Positions 53,725 to 63,183 of a stretch of 64,000 nt of DNA are shown here, piece by piece. The stretch is from positions 1 to 64,000 of the forward strand of contig JAVBSS010000003.1 in NCBI GenBank assembly GCA_031556525.1. The letters are read 5' to 3'. The translations under genes and the position numbers were made by a program. Origin of the DNA: JAVBSN01 sp031556525. Lineage in GTDB: Bacteria; Bacillota; Clostridia; Lachnospirales; Lachnospiraceae. The notes under the pieces are model-generated. The model was given only the letters and a program-made list of their open reading frames with translations. It searched no databases and had not been told where the DNA came from. Position 1 is the stretch's first letter. Every line of letters starts with the position of its first letter.

Positions 53725-53969
53725 GCTCGATAATACAATCTTTTCATTGACTTCGATAATACCTCAGCCAATTACAAGATACGGCTACGACTAGGCTCGA
53801 TAACACCTCGCCAAGTTCTCTGCTCGTCATTAAGTGTCTAGGTGTACATTCATACTAAGCTCGATAATACAATCTTTTCATTGACTTCGATAATACCTCA
53901 GTCAATTACAAGATACGGCTACGACTAGGCTCGATAATACCTCGCCAAGTTCTCTGCTCGTCACTAAGT
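53725..53969. repeat. Two copies of a ~110-bp repeat, 134 bp apart
   Basis: Copy 1 begins at 53725 and copy 2 at 53859, with over 95% identity across ~110 bp by eye. Inside each copy a short word around 'TCGATAATAC' occurs three times (one variant 'TCGATAACAC'). The block is more GC-rich than its surroundings, has no reading frame, and lies between a minus-strand gene start and a plus-strand gene start. Confidence 0.9.
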
Positions 53970-54006
53970 ATTCATAGTATACCATAATTTTAAATCTAAT
54001 TCCATA

Positions 54007-54035
54007 TTGCTTGTAATTAATTCTAATGCTATAAT
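54007..54035 (+). promoter_or_regulatory. Sigma-A promoter of the 90-aa gene
   Basis: TTGCTT (54007-54012), a 17-bp spacer, then TATAAT (54030-54035). Confidence 0.6.
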
Positions 54036-54071
54036 ACAGTCTAGTTAAATACTAATGAAACGGAGATAACT

Positions 54072-54344
54072 ATGTTTAGAATATGGGGCAAATTAATTAA
54101 AGACAATAGATTAGTAAAAGATACTGTAATATGTATAGACAATTACAAGCTCACAAGAACCGATAAAGTATATGAATCGTTAAATCAAATATGCCTTGAA
54201 TTTGATCTAGCAAAACCTATATGGCTTGAAACCAATAAAAATGATTTTATCAAACATGCCAGAACAAAATTTGGCAAGGATAGTTTTATTGAAGAAATTG
54301 AATTTGACTTTTTGGACTTCCAAGTTATAGAAGAAGAATATTAG
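54072..54344 (+). CDS. Small soluble protein, unknown
   Basis: A 90-aa protein with no signal peptide or membrane helix and an acidic C-terminus ('KDSFIEEIEFDFLDFQVIEE'). It looks like a compact folded domain, with the opening 'MFRIWGKLIKDNRLVKDTVI' resembling a conserved Lachnospiraceae hypothetical family, but I cannot name it. It has its own sigma-A promoter, a GGAGA site 6-7 nt before the ATG, and a strong terminator shared with the convergent bipA gene, so it is a genuine monocistronic gene. Confidence 0.72.
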   Translation: MFRIWGKLIKDNRLVKDTVICIDNYKLTRTDKVYESLNQICLEFDLAKPIWLETNKNDFIKHARTKFGKDSFIEEIEFDFLDFQVIEEEY

Positions 54345-54407
54345 AATATAATCGTAGAATACGGCAGTCCTATCAGTAAAGTTTTAATATATTGTAACTA
54401 CATAATA

Positions 54408-54454
54408 AACAAGAGAATGGAAATAGCTATATTAGTTATTTCCATTCTCTTGTT
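54408..54454. terminator. Bidirectional terminator between the 90-aa gene and bipA
   Basis: A perfect 18-bp stem (54408-54425 with 54437-54454) with T-rich sequence on both sides. Confidence 0.88.
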
Positions 54455-54462
54455 ATTTTATA

Positions 54463-56295
54463 TTATTTTGAATTTCTCTTAGATCTCATTCTTGCTGTTG
54501 GATCAAGAATCTTCTTACGAATACGAATATTCTCAGGAGTAATCTCTAGCAATTCATCTGTATCAATAAATTCTAATGCTTGCTCTAAGCTTAATACTCT
54601 TGGAGGACTTAATTTCAATGCATCATCAGAACCTGAAGCACGAGTATTTGTAAGTTGCTTTCTCTTACATACATTCAATTCTATATCTTCGTTCTTTCCG
54701 TTTTGTCCAATAACCATACCTGCATATACTTGTTCACCAGCGCCTACAAATAATGTTCCTCTATCCTGAGCACTAAACAAACCATAAGCTACAGTCTCAC
54801 CTGATTCAAATGCTATCAAAGAACCTTGACTTCTATATTGAATATCGCCTTTATATGGTCCGTATTCATCAAATATAGTATTAATGATACCAGTTCCCTT
54901 AGTCGCCGTCATAAAGTCTCCTCTAAAGCCTATAAGACCTCTAGAAGGTATAAATATCTCTAATCGTACTGTACCATCATTAGAAGGTGACATTCCTTGT
55001 AATTCACCTTTTCTATTATTAAGCATATTAATTACTGTACCCGTGAATTCATCTGGAACGTCAATAACAGCTATCTCCATAGGTTCCAATTTGTCTCCAC
55101 GTTCATCTTCTTTATATATAACTTGAGCTTTACTTACTGCAAATTCAAATCCCTCTCTTCTCATATTCTCAATAAGAACAGATAAATGTAATTCTCCTCT
55201 ACCTGACACCTTAAAACTATCAGCACTTTCCGTTTCCTCAACACGTAAACTAACATCTGTATTAAGTTCTCTAAATAATCTATCTCTTAAATGCCTTGAA
55301 GTAACAAATTTACCTTCTTTTCCTGCAAGTGGAGAATCATTAACTATGAATTCCATAGCTATTGTTGGATCTGATATTTTCTGGAACGGAATTGGCTCTG
55401 GATTATCACCTGAACAAATCGTATCACCTATTTGAATATCTGTTATACCTGAAATCGCTACTATAGCACCTATTGTTGCTTCATTAACTTCAACTTTACT
55501 AAGACCATCAAATTCATATAATTTACCAATCTTAACTTTTTTCTTCTTAGTTAAATCATGAGCATTAACCAATACTACTTCTTGATTAAGTGCTATTGTA
55601 CCATTATCAACTTTACCTACACCTATTCTACCTACATATTCGTTAAAATCTATTGTACTAATTAATACTTGAACATCTGCTTCCCTATCACCTACTGGTG
55701 CTGGTATATAATTAACGATAGTATCAAATAGAGGTTTCATATCAGTACCCTCTACTCCTATTTCTGTAGACGCTAAACCTGCTTTTGCAGATGCAAATAT
55801 AAAAGGACAATCTAATTGTTCGTCAGTCGCATCTAATTCTAATAACAATTCTAATACTTCATCAACTACTTCTACTGGTCTAGCCTCTGGTCTATCTATT
55901 TTATTTACACACACTATAACATGTAAATCTAATTCAAGTGCTTTTTTAAGAACAAACTTTGTCTGAGGCATAGCTCCTTCAAATGCGTCAACTACTAACA
56001 CTACACCGTTAACCATCTTGAGCACACGTTCTACTTCTCCACCAAAATCAGCATGTCCTGGTGTATCAATAATATTAATCTTAGTATCACCATACGTAAC
56101 CGCTGTATTCTTCGATAATATAGTAATACCTCTTTCTCTCTCTATATCATTTGAATCCATTACACGTTCTACCACTTCTTGATTCTCACGATACACACCA
56201 CTTTGCTTTAATAATTCATCAACCAAAGTTGTTTTACCATGATCAACGTGAGCTATAATAGCTATATTTCTAATGTCTTCTCTTGAACTTTTCAT
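54463..56295 (-). CDS. typA: Ribosome-binding GTPase BipA/TypA
   Basis: A 610-aa translational GTPase that binds the ribosome and aids 50S assembly and stress growth. G motifs: 'AHVDHGKTTLVDEL' (G1, about 14-27), 'RERGITILSKN' (switch I), 'DTPGHADFGGEV' (G3), 'NKIDRPEARP' (G4) and 'FASAKAGLA' (G5). Domain II, EF-G-like domain III/V and the BipA-specific C-terminal domain ('FMTATKGTGIINTIFDEYGP', 'NTRASGSDDALKLSPPR') are all present. The length is normal for the family (about 605-615). AGAAGG lies 5 nt before the ATG. Confidence 0.96.
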   Translation of the reverse strand: MKSSREDIRNIAIIAHVDHGKTTLVDELLKQSGVYRENQEVVERVMDSNDIERERGITILSKNTAVTYGDTKINIIDTPGHADFGGEVERVLKMVNGVVLVVDAFEGAMPQTKFVLKKALELDLHVIVCVNKIDRPEARPVEVVDEVLELLLELDATDEQLDCPFIFASAKAGLASTEIGVEGTDMKPLFDTIVNYIPAPVGDREADVQVLISTIDFNEYVGRIGVGKVDNGTIALNQEVVLVNAHDLTKKKKVKIGKLYEFDGLSKVEVNEATIGAIVAISGITDIQIGDTICSGDNPEPIPFQKISDPTIAMEFIVNDSPLAGKEGKFVTSRHLRDRLFRELNTDVSLRVEETESADSFKVSGRGELHLSVLIENMRREGFEFAVSKAQVIYKEDERGDKLEPMEIAVIDVPDEFTGTVINMLNNRKGELQGMSPSNDGTVRLEIFIPSRGLIGFRGDFMTATKGTGIINTIFDEYGPYKGDIQYRSQGSLIAFESGETVAYGLFSAQDRGTLFVGAGEQVYAGMVIGQNGKNEDIELNVCKRKQLTNTRASGSDDALKLSPPRVLSLEQALEFIDTDELLEITPENIRIRKKILDPTARMRSKRNSK

Positions 56296-56404
56296 AAAAG
56301 CCTTCTTTCTATATCAAATATAATTCTATGCAACGTTAATTATTCTAACACAACATATTTCTATTTTCAATTAAAATAGTATTTTTTGTTGTAAACTGTC
56401 TCTT

Positions 56405-56884
56405 CTAACTCCATTGACTTTTAACGAATTCTATAAATTCATCTTGCTCCATATCATCTGTTACATAGTAATAGTATGTACTTCCCATCTTATATGCCGC
56501 CATTAACGTTCCGTCTTTATCACCTAAATATACTCCTACCATACCTATTTTAGACTTGGTTCCAGTGCAAAGCCCTTCTGGAATTATGACATTTGTCTCC
56601 GATGCATATCCATACACTTGACAATCATCACTTATCTTTGTAACCACTTCTGTTGCTTCTCCATTCATACCATTGTATTTATCTTTATTAATATATGGTT
56701 CTACCTGAGAATCATTAAGATTATTAAATACTATTTTCCCTTTTCCATTCATTGTAGTAAATGCATAACCTATAAATCCAATACATCCTATCATTATAAT
56801 TGTCATAACAAATATAACAATCTTATTCACACTTTGATTTTTCTCATACGTACTATTATTGTTTCCTATATCTTCTTTTCTCAT
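56405..56884 (-). CDS. Single-helix membrane protein with small extracellular domain, unknown
   Basis: A 159-aa protein. A short polar N-terminus, one helix (about 22-45, 'IVIFVMTIIMIGCIGFIGYAF'), then about 110 extracellular residues of mixed polarity ('DDCQVYGYASETNVIIPEGL', 'STYYYYVTDDMEQDEFIEFV'). I do not recognise the domain. GGAGGAG lies 3-6 nt before the ATG. It lies between bipA and a chemoreceptor gene, each with its own signals; a terminator follows it at 56938 on the other side, for the chemoreceptor. Confidence 0.7.
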   Translation of the reverse strand: MRKEDIGNNNSTYEKNQSVNKIVIFVMTIIMIGCIGFIGYAFTTMNGKGKIVFNNLNDSQVEPYINKDKYNGMNGEATEVVTKISDDCQVYGYASETNVIIPEGLCTGTKSKIGMVGVYLGDKDGTLMAAYKMGSTYYYYVTDDMEQDEFIEFVKSQWS

Positions 56885-56937
56885 AACTCCTCCATATCTA
56901 CATAAAGCTTATAAGACGTCCTCTCTTATAAAGTTAA

Positions 56938-56966
56938 AGAGGATAATCAACTAGTGATTATCCTCT
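56938..56966 (-). terminator. Terminator of the chemoreceptor gene
   Basis: A perfect 12-bp stem (56938-56949 with 56955-56966), loop of 5, with T-rich sequence following on the minus strand. Confidence 0.82.
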
Positions 56967-56983
56967 ATAATTATAAATGGTTT

Positions 56984-58534
56984 CTACCACTCTTCATCTT
57001 CTTCAACATCTTCCATCTCTGGCTCTTCTGTTGCCATTGACATCTCACTTGCTTCACTATTATCTGAACCTTCATGAGTACCTAAACTTCCTATAATATT
57101 TGCTATTTGGTTAAGTTCTTCAATAACATCTACCAATTCTTCTAGGTTAGTCTGACACAATGCAGCTGAGGATTGTGCATTAGCTGCTATTTGTTGACTA
57201 GCCGCTTGTTGATTACTAAGTCCATCTACAATCGCATTATTAGACTCATGTAATTCACTACTTAATTCATCTAACTGTGTCATATTTCCATGAAGCTCAT
57301 CTACAACTCCTGCTATCGTATGGAAAGAACTATCTACTTGATCAATGTATCCGCCTTGCTCATTAACAGCTTCTACACTCTCTTTTACTAAATCTGATGT
57401 CTTATTTGCAAGATATGTAATACCTTGAAGTAATTCTGTAATCTTATCTATAGATTCTCTTGTATCATCTGCAAGTTTACGAATCTCATCTGCTACTACC
57501 GCAAAACCTCTACCTGCTTCACCAGCTCTTGCTGCTTCTATAGATGCATTAAGTGCAAGTAAATTTGTTTGACTTGATATCTGATATATAATCTGCGTAA
57601 TCTCTTCTGCTGATAATATCTTATCTAACAACTCTTGAGAAACCTCTGTAACATCATTATTTACAATATGAATATCTTCTGATTTTCCTTTTAATTGAGC
57701 AATAATATTAACACCTTGATCAGTAATATCAACAGCTTGATCAACTGATTCTAAAGTATGATCCTTAACATTAATCAGATTATCAATAACGCCTTGAATC
57801 TGATTAGTCATCTCTGACTGTTGTTCCATATTCTCTACAGTATCAGTAACACCCTCTGATATAGCATCAACTGACTTAACTACCTCGTCAGTTGCAACTT
57901 GAAAATTATCAAGCTTAGCTTGAAGTTGCTCTATATGTTGATTACCTTGATCAACCACTGTTACCATATTATCAGTAACCTCTTGTTGATATGCTAAATG
58001 ATACTTAATCTCTTGCTTATCTGTTTCTTGATATTTTGTAACCAATCTACAAATAAAGTTAATTCCTACATTGAATAATGTTACGAATAACAACACACCT
58101 ACCCACTCGATTACAAGTACACTAGAGCTCTTATCAAATATCACCACAATAAATTTTACTAACATAAGAACTTCACAAGCAATTGCACTAAATAATGATA
58201 ATGTATCATCTAAATATATAACACATATCAATAGTAATGCTAATACCGCAAAAGCACTTAGAATATCTGTACGTCCCATAAATACTGCTACATATGCAAC
58301 CGGGATAAACCCATATACTGTAGTATACTTAATTATTTCACTATCACTCTTAACAATTGATAGGAAAATATTAACACCTACAACTATTACACATAATACT
58401 GAATATACTATAGTGCCTACAAGACTACCCTTTACTCCCCAATTATGAACTATATTAAAAATAATAGTCGCTACTCCTAATATAGCAATTAACCTAACCG
58501 CTAAGCTGTTCTTTCTAACTAATCTTGCATCCAT
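56984..58534 (-). CDS. Methyl-accepting chemotaxis protein with multi-helix membrane sensor
   Basis: A 516-aa receptor. Residues about 8-165 form about six hydrophobic helices with no large extracellular domain, so it may sense membrane state or a hydrophobic ligand. No HAMP is evident. The signalling domain (about 190-490) has the invariant hairpin tip 'NLLALNASIEAARAGEAGRG' followed by 'FAVVADEIRKLAD', which contacts CheA/CheW. The acidic C-terminus ('MEDVEEDEEW') is not the CheR-tethering pentapeptide. GAGAGGT precedes the ATG. No other chemotaxis genes lie nearby. Confidence 0.92.
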   Translation of the reverse strand: MDARLVRKNSLAVRLIAILGVATIIFNIVHNWGVKGSLVGTIVYSVLCVIVVGVNIFLSIVKSDSEIIKYTTVYGFIPVAYVAVFMGRTDILSAFAVLALLLICVIYLDDTLSLFSAIACEVLMLVKFIVVIFDKSSSVLVIEWVGVLLFVTLFNVGINFICRLVTKYQETDKQEIKYHLAYQQEVTDNMVTVVDQGNQHIEQLQAKLDNFQVATDEVVKSVDAISEGVTDTVENMEQQSEMTNQIQGVIDNLINVKDHTLESVDQAVDITDQGVNIIAQLKGKSEDIHIVNNDVTEVSQELLDKILSAEEITQIIYQISSQTNLLALNASIEAARAGEAGRGFAVVADEIRKLADDTRESIDKITELLQGITYLANKTSDLVKESVEAVNEQGGYIDQVDSSFHTIAGVVDELHGNMTQLDELSSELHESNNAIVDGLSNQQAASQQIAANAQSSAALCQTNLEELVDVIEELNQIANIIGSLGTHEGSDNSEASEMSMATEEPEMEDVEEDEEW

Positions 58535-58610
58535 TATTATGTACCTCTCTTTCCACGCTGTAATATATGTTCAGATTATAGCACATAATGAGGAATGAAG
58601 TCCACATTTT

Positions 58611-59228
58611 TTATTTAATTAGCTTAAGTATATTTTGGTATATAAATTCCTTGGTTGATATCTCTACTTTCTCTTCTAATTCTATAGAATTCAATTTATA
58701 CAATGCATATATTCCTATTTGAGAAATCAGATTAGCTGTAAGTATATCTTCCGTAATATTACTATTTATCAAACCTTCTGTCTTTGCCTGCTTTTCTAAA
58801 ATTTCTATTAGAATTTGCGGCTGACATTCTGTCGATTTTCTAATATGCTCTACTTCTATCTTAGCCTTTAATTCTACTGGAATATTCATTCCACCCAAAT
58901 ATATTTTCAATATTTGAGTGAAACAATTTCTGAATTTAGTATTATTATCTATCCATTCCATCGTAGAATATATCATACTTTCAAAGTTTTTCTGTTTCTT
59001 GACAAGTTCTATTATTTCTCCTAACTTACGCGTCATTTCAAATATAATCGCCCTTAGGATAATTTCTTCTTTACTATCAAAGTATTCATATAAGGTTCCT
59101 TTTCCTATATTAGCACGATTGCTTATATCTATAACCTTTATATTAGCAGGTTCTTTATTCTCAACCAAGAGGTCTAATACAGCTTCATATATAGGAATCA
59201 CTTTTTCTAATGATACCTCTTTTGCCAT
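58611..59228 (-). CDS. TetR-family regulator of the adjacent RND pump
   Basis: A 205-aa repressor. The N-terminal helix-turn-helix (about 20-60) is 'DISNRANIGKGTLYEYFDSK', with the family hallmark 'GTLYEYF'. The remaining ~140 residues are the helical ligand-binding and dimerisation domain. It starts 1 bp after the RND gene ends, with AGGAGG inside that gene, so both are on one transcript. The operator at 63101-63116 lies upstream of the RND gene, so the repressor should control the operon and itself, with release by a pump substrate. Confidence 0.92.
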   Translation of the reverse strand: MAKEVSLEKVIPIYEAVLDLLVENKEPANIKVIDISNRANIGKGTLYEYFDSKEEIILRAIIFEMTRKLGEIIELVKKQKNFESMIYSTMEWIDNNTKFRNCFTQILKIYLGGMNIPVELKAKIEVEHIRKSTECQPQILIEILEKQAKTEGLINSNITEDILTANLISQIGIYALYKLNSIELEEKVEISTKEFIYQNILKLIK

Positions 59229-59229
59229 A

Positions 59230-62200
59230 CTATTCTTCCTCCTTAACTATCCTATCCTTACGGTTAAACACATCATATATACAAGGAACTACTAATAAAG
59301 TAAGAACTGTACCATATATAAGTCCACCAATTGTTACAATTGCCATTGGTTGAACCATATCTGATCCCATACCAATACCCATTGCCATAGTTGATAAACC
59401 AAGTATTGTTGTAAGTGCTGTCATAATAATAGGTCTTAATCTATTTCTTCCAGCCTCAATAATAGCTTCATACTTAGCCATTCCTTCTTCCATAAGCTGA
59501 TTTATTGTATCAACAAGAACTATACCGTTATTTACAATAATACCACATAACATAACCATACCAATTAATGCTATAACACTTAAATCATTTCCTGTTAATA
59601 ATAAACCCAAGAATCCACCTGTAAATGCAAGAGGTATAGTAAACATTATTATAAATGGTGATTTAAATGATTGGAATTGAATTACCATAATTAAGAACAT
59701 TAATATTAGCGCTAATATTAACATTAACTCAACCTGTCCCATTGCATCATTTATTGTCTCATTCTCACCTGCAAATTCAAGAGAATATCCGTCTGGCGTT
59801 TCATAATCCTTTAATACATCCTCTACATCATTACTTACAAGACCAACATTATATCCTGCATCTATTCCTGCTGTAACTGCTATATATCTGCTCTGATTTT
59901 TTCTACTAATTGATGATAAACCATCACCTTCAACAATATCAACTATCTCACTAATTTTCACATCGACCTTTTCATTATCTTTAGTTCCTTGAATGGTCAT
60001 CTTCTTGATATCATTAATTGTTAAATCTTCTTTACTTCCATCTTCTACATATACTGAATATTCTTTACTAGCTGTTTCGAGTTTTGTTGATGAAGTTGCA
60101 TCTGCTAATTTACCATATACTGTCTGGAACACTTGAGCTACTGTTAATCCATACTCTGCTGCCTTATCTTTATCAACTTCTAATCTATATTCTGGAGTCA
60201 AATCATCTTGTCCATTTGATACCTCAATCAGACCTTCTACTCCTTCTAATTTATCAGCTATATCACTTGCTATTTCTTGAAGGGTATCCATATCTTTACC
60301 CTTTACATTTATTGATACTCCTGAAGATCCTAGAGAAGATAAATCCATCATAGATGCTTGTACTTCTATCTCACAATCAAGATCTGCTGTCTTTTCTTGT
60401 ATTAATGCTGCTATCTCTTCGTTAGTTAATTCCTTATCATCCTTACAAATAATATACATAGTTACTGAATCAACAGAACTACTGCTTCCAAGGCTAAGCA
60501 TAGAACCGCCACCAACCATGGCTCCAACAGTTTCTACGTCTTCTATCTCACATATTCTATCTATTACTGTATCTGACATCTCTGCTGTATCTGCTAAATC
60601 AACTGTTCCTTCTGGCATCGTAAGCGATAGCGACATTTGAGGACTGTCCATACTTGGCATTAGAGATGTTCCTGCCATAAGAGTCGCTGCCCCACTGACA
60701 ATTAATGCTATTATAACTACTGCTATTACTAACCATTTGTGCTTTAACGACCATTTAATACCTACTTCATATAAATCTTGTAATCTATAGAAGAAACGAC
60801 TTGGTTTTTCTGATACATTTTTGAATGTCTTAGCTGCACACATTGGCACGAATGTAAGTGCTATAATTAAACTTGCAAATAATGAGTATGCAATTGTAAG
60901 TCCCATATCTACAAATAATTGTTTTGTTATTCCACTTGTAAATACTATAGGTGCAAATACACATACTGTTGTAAATGTAGATGCTGTAATCGCTCCAGCT
61001 ACTTGTTTTGCACCAACGATAGCTGCTTCTTTAACTGAATATCCTTCTTTTCTAAGTCTATATATATTTTCAATAACTACGATTGAGTTATCTACCAACA
61101 TACCAACACCGAGAGCTAAACCAGATAATGATATAACATTTAATGTGATTCCACTAAAGTACATAAGTACAATTGCAAATATTACACTGACTGGTATAGA
61201 ACATGCTATTATAGCTGTTGGTTTAATATCCTTTAAGAATACTAATAATATTAATATTGCTAGTATTGCTCCAAATACAAGATTGCTTAATACTGAGTTT
61301 ACTACTAAATCAATATATACACCTTGATCCATAAGGTTTGTTATACGCAATCCTTCTTTTCCTTCAGCTAATATCTCAAATTCTTCATTTAATCTATCTG
61401 CTACATCTGCTGTTGAGAACTCCGTTTGCTTATTTATAGAAAGAATAATACCCGAGTTTCCATTAACCCTTGTATACACCTCATTCATATTATCAACTAA
61501 AGTAACTTCTGCTACATCTGATAATTTTATTGGATCTAATCCATCTATTCCTAAATCCATTAATACGAAGTCTGACATTTCTTCCATATTACTGAACTTA
61601 TTACCTACACGAATAAGATAATCTACATTATCCTCAACAATATAGCCTGCTGGCATTGCAAAGTTTTGAGCATATAATATATTCTTTATCAAATCCTTAG
61701 TAATAATATTAGTCATATCTGCACCATTATAGGCTGCTTCCTTAGCATCTTCAAGCTCTGTTTTCTTTTCATCCAAAGTTGTAGAACCTGTATCTAATTT
61801 CATCGATGCCTCTAACATAGTTAAGTCCATTGATGCTTTAACACTCTCTATTTGACTTAAACCTTCATTTACACTAATACGTCCATTTGCTATTCCTATT
61901 AATGCTGAGTTAATTTGACTTTTTCCATCTGCAATTGCTGCAAGATTAGCATCATAATCAACTAAGGCTGCATCCATCTGTGCTATTCCCGCATCTAATT
62001 GCGCTATAAGTCCAGGTACTTCCGAAATACTTATAGGATTACCCTCTGCGTCTTTTAAATTAGATTCTATAGTACTTATTGTTGCTACCACTTGTTGATA
62101 TTGAGCCTGTTGTTCATCTGTTGCTGCATTAGCATTTATCAAAGGTTGTAGTGCATCCCTAGCTGCAACGCATTGATTATATGTATCTAAAGCTGTACTT

Positions 62201-63072
62201 AAGGCTGTCCTTGTAGCCTCCAATGCCGCTCTTTGAGCAGGTAACGCTTTAAGAGCCTTCTCACTCTCTTCTAGAGAAGCTAATTGAGCTTGTAACATAG
62301 TTACTGTCTCTGCTAACTCTGTTTTGGTAGAATTAAGTTGGCTTTCGGCTGGTCCTAACTCACTCTCCAACTGCTTCTTACCTGATTCTATAGCATTTTT
62401 ACCACTATTAATTTGAGAAGACGCACTATTCATTGCATCTTCTGCTTCTCCAAACTTATCATCTAGAGATGCTTTTACTTTTTGGTTGATATCTGCTATT
62501 TTATCTTCATCTAAAACAATATGTATTGATTCTTCAATACTTCCCATCGTATCAACTGATGCTACACCATCTACCGCCTCTATTGCTGGTTGCAACTCAT
62601 TTGACACATATTTTGATAGTTCAGCTGCATCCATATCATCAACATCCGCTGCTACTACCATTACTGGCATCATATCAGGATTAATTTTCATAATTGTAGA
62701 ACTACCTACTGAATCATCAAAATATGCTGATATTTGATCTAATTTCTCTCTCATATCTATTGTAGCCGTATCCATATTAGTATCACCGTTAAACTCAATG
62801 ATAACTAATGAATAGTTCTCATTAGATATAGATTGTATATTCTTAACATTATTAATTGTTGCTATTGATTGTTCTATGGGTTTAGTAACCCCCGATTCAA
62901 CCGACTCTGGACTTGCTCCTGGGTAAGTTGTAATTACTATTGCGTATGGTAATTCCATACTTGGTAATAAATCTGTAGTCATTTTCATTGCAGCTACCAC
63001 TCCAAGTACAATAACAAGTATTATACCTACGATAACTGTATAAGGTTTCTTAACGCTAAATTTTGATAACAT
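59230..63072 (-). CDS. RND-family efflux transporter with long coiled-coil insertion
   Basis: A 1280-aa inner-membrane, proton-driven exporter of the HAE-RND type. Helix 1 is at about 11-30; two sets of helices follow the large extracellular loops (about 590-790 and 1120-1270). 'LALGVGMLVDNSIVVIENI' carries the TM4 acidic residues for proton relay. The length exceeds the usual ~1040-1065 of Firmicute SwrC/YerP because of a ~250-residue, Ala/Gln/Ser-rich coiled coil (about 197-450; 'ASSQINSGKNAIESGKKQLE') in the first extracellular loop. No periplasmic adaptor gene is adjacent. GGAAGG lies about 10 nt before ATG 63072. Operon with the TetR regulator. Confidence 0.92.
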   Translation of the reverse strand: MLSKFSVKKPYTVIVGIILVIVLGVVAAMKMTTDLLPSMELPYAIVITTYPGASPESVESGVTKPIEQSIATINNVKNIQSISNENYSLVIIEFNGDTNMDTATIDMREKLDQISAYFDDSVGSSTIMKINPDMMPVMVVAADVDDMDAAELSKYVSNELQPAIEAVDGVASVDTMGSIEESIHIVLDEDKIADINQKVKASLDDKFGEAEDAMNSASSQINSGKNAIESGKKQLESELGPAESQLNSTKTELAETVTMLQAQLASLEESEKALKALPAQRAALEATRTALSTALDTYNQCVAARDALQPLINANAATDEQQAQYQQVVATISTIESNLKDAEGNPISISEVPGLIAQLDAGIAQMDAALVDYDANLAAIADGKSQINSALIGIANGRISVNEGLSQIESVKASMDLTMLEASMKLDTGSTTLDEKKTELEDAKEAAYNGADMTNIITKDLIKNILYAQNFAMPAGYIVEDNVDYLIRVGNKFSNMEEMSDFVLMDLGIDGLDPIKLSDVAEVTLVDNMNEVYTRVNGNSGIILSINKQTEFSTADVADRLNEEFEILAEGKEGLRITNLMDQGVYIDLVVNSVLSNLVFGAILAILILLVFLKDIKPTAIIACSIPVSVIFAIVLMYFSGITLNVISLSGLALGVGMLVDNSIVVIENIYRLRKEGYSVKEAAIVGAKQVAGAITASTFTTVCVFAPIVFTSGITKQLFVDMGLTIAYSLFASLIIALTFVPMCAAKTFKNVSEKPSRFFYRLQDLYEVGIKWSLKHKWLVIAVVIIALIVSGAATLMAGTSLMPSMDSPQMSLSLTMPEGTVDLADTAEMSDTVIDRICEIEDVETVGAMVGGGSMLSLGSSSSVDSVTMYIICKDDKELTNEEIAALIQEKTADLDCEIEVQASMMDLSSLGSSGVSINVKGKDMDTLQEIASDIADKLEGVEGLIEVSNGQDDLTPEYRLEVDKDKAAEYGLTVAQVFQTVYGKLADATSSTKLETASKEYSVYVEDGSKEDLTINDIKKMTIQGTKDNEKVDVKISEIVDIVEGDGLSSISRKNQSRYIAVTAGIDAGYNVGLVSNDVEDVLKDYETPDGYSLEFAGENETINDAMGQVELMLILALILMFLIMVIQFQSFKSPFIIMFTIPLAFTGGFLGLLLTGNDLSVIALIGMVMLCGIIVNNGIVLVDTINQLMEEGMAKYEAIIEAGRNRLRPIIMTALTTILGLSTMAMGIGMGSDMVQPMAIVTIGGLIYGTVLTLLVVPCIYDVFNRKDRIVKEEE

Positions 63073-63100
63073 TTTTTCATGTCCTTCCTAGTTTTTCTCC

Positions 63101-63116
63101 GACCGACTGGTCAGTC
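63101..63116 (-). promoter_or_regulatory. TetR-type operator
   Basis: The symmetric 16-mer GACCGACTGGTCAGTC fits GAC-n-GAC-TG-GTC-n-GTC, a classic TetR-family palindrome. It lies just downstream of the promoter and about 30 bp before the RND start codon. Confidence 0.82.
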
Positions 63117-63124
63117 ACATAGGT

Positions 63125-63153
63125 ATTGTACATTTTATACATTATCATGTCAA
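63125..63153 (-). promoter_or_regulatory. Sigma-A promoter of the RND-tetR operon
   Basis: On the minus strand: TTGACA (63148-63153), a 17-bp spacer, then TACAAT (63125-63130). The operator begins 8 bp further on, so a bound repressor would block the start of transcription. Confidence 0.8.
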
Positions 63154-63183
63154 AGAATTTTTTCTATAATTTTTATAAAATTT

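Noticed and set aside
53725..53969. Repeat block considered as a CRISPR or an IS end
   Set aside because: Only two long units, no constant repeat-spacer pattern, no terminal inverted repeats, no cas or transposase genes.
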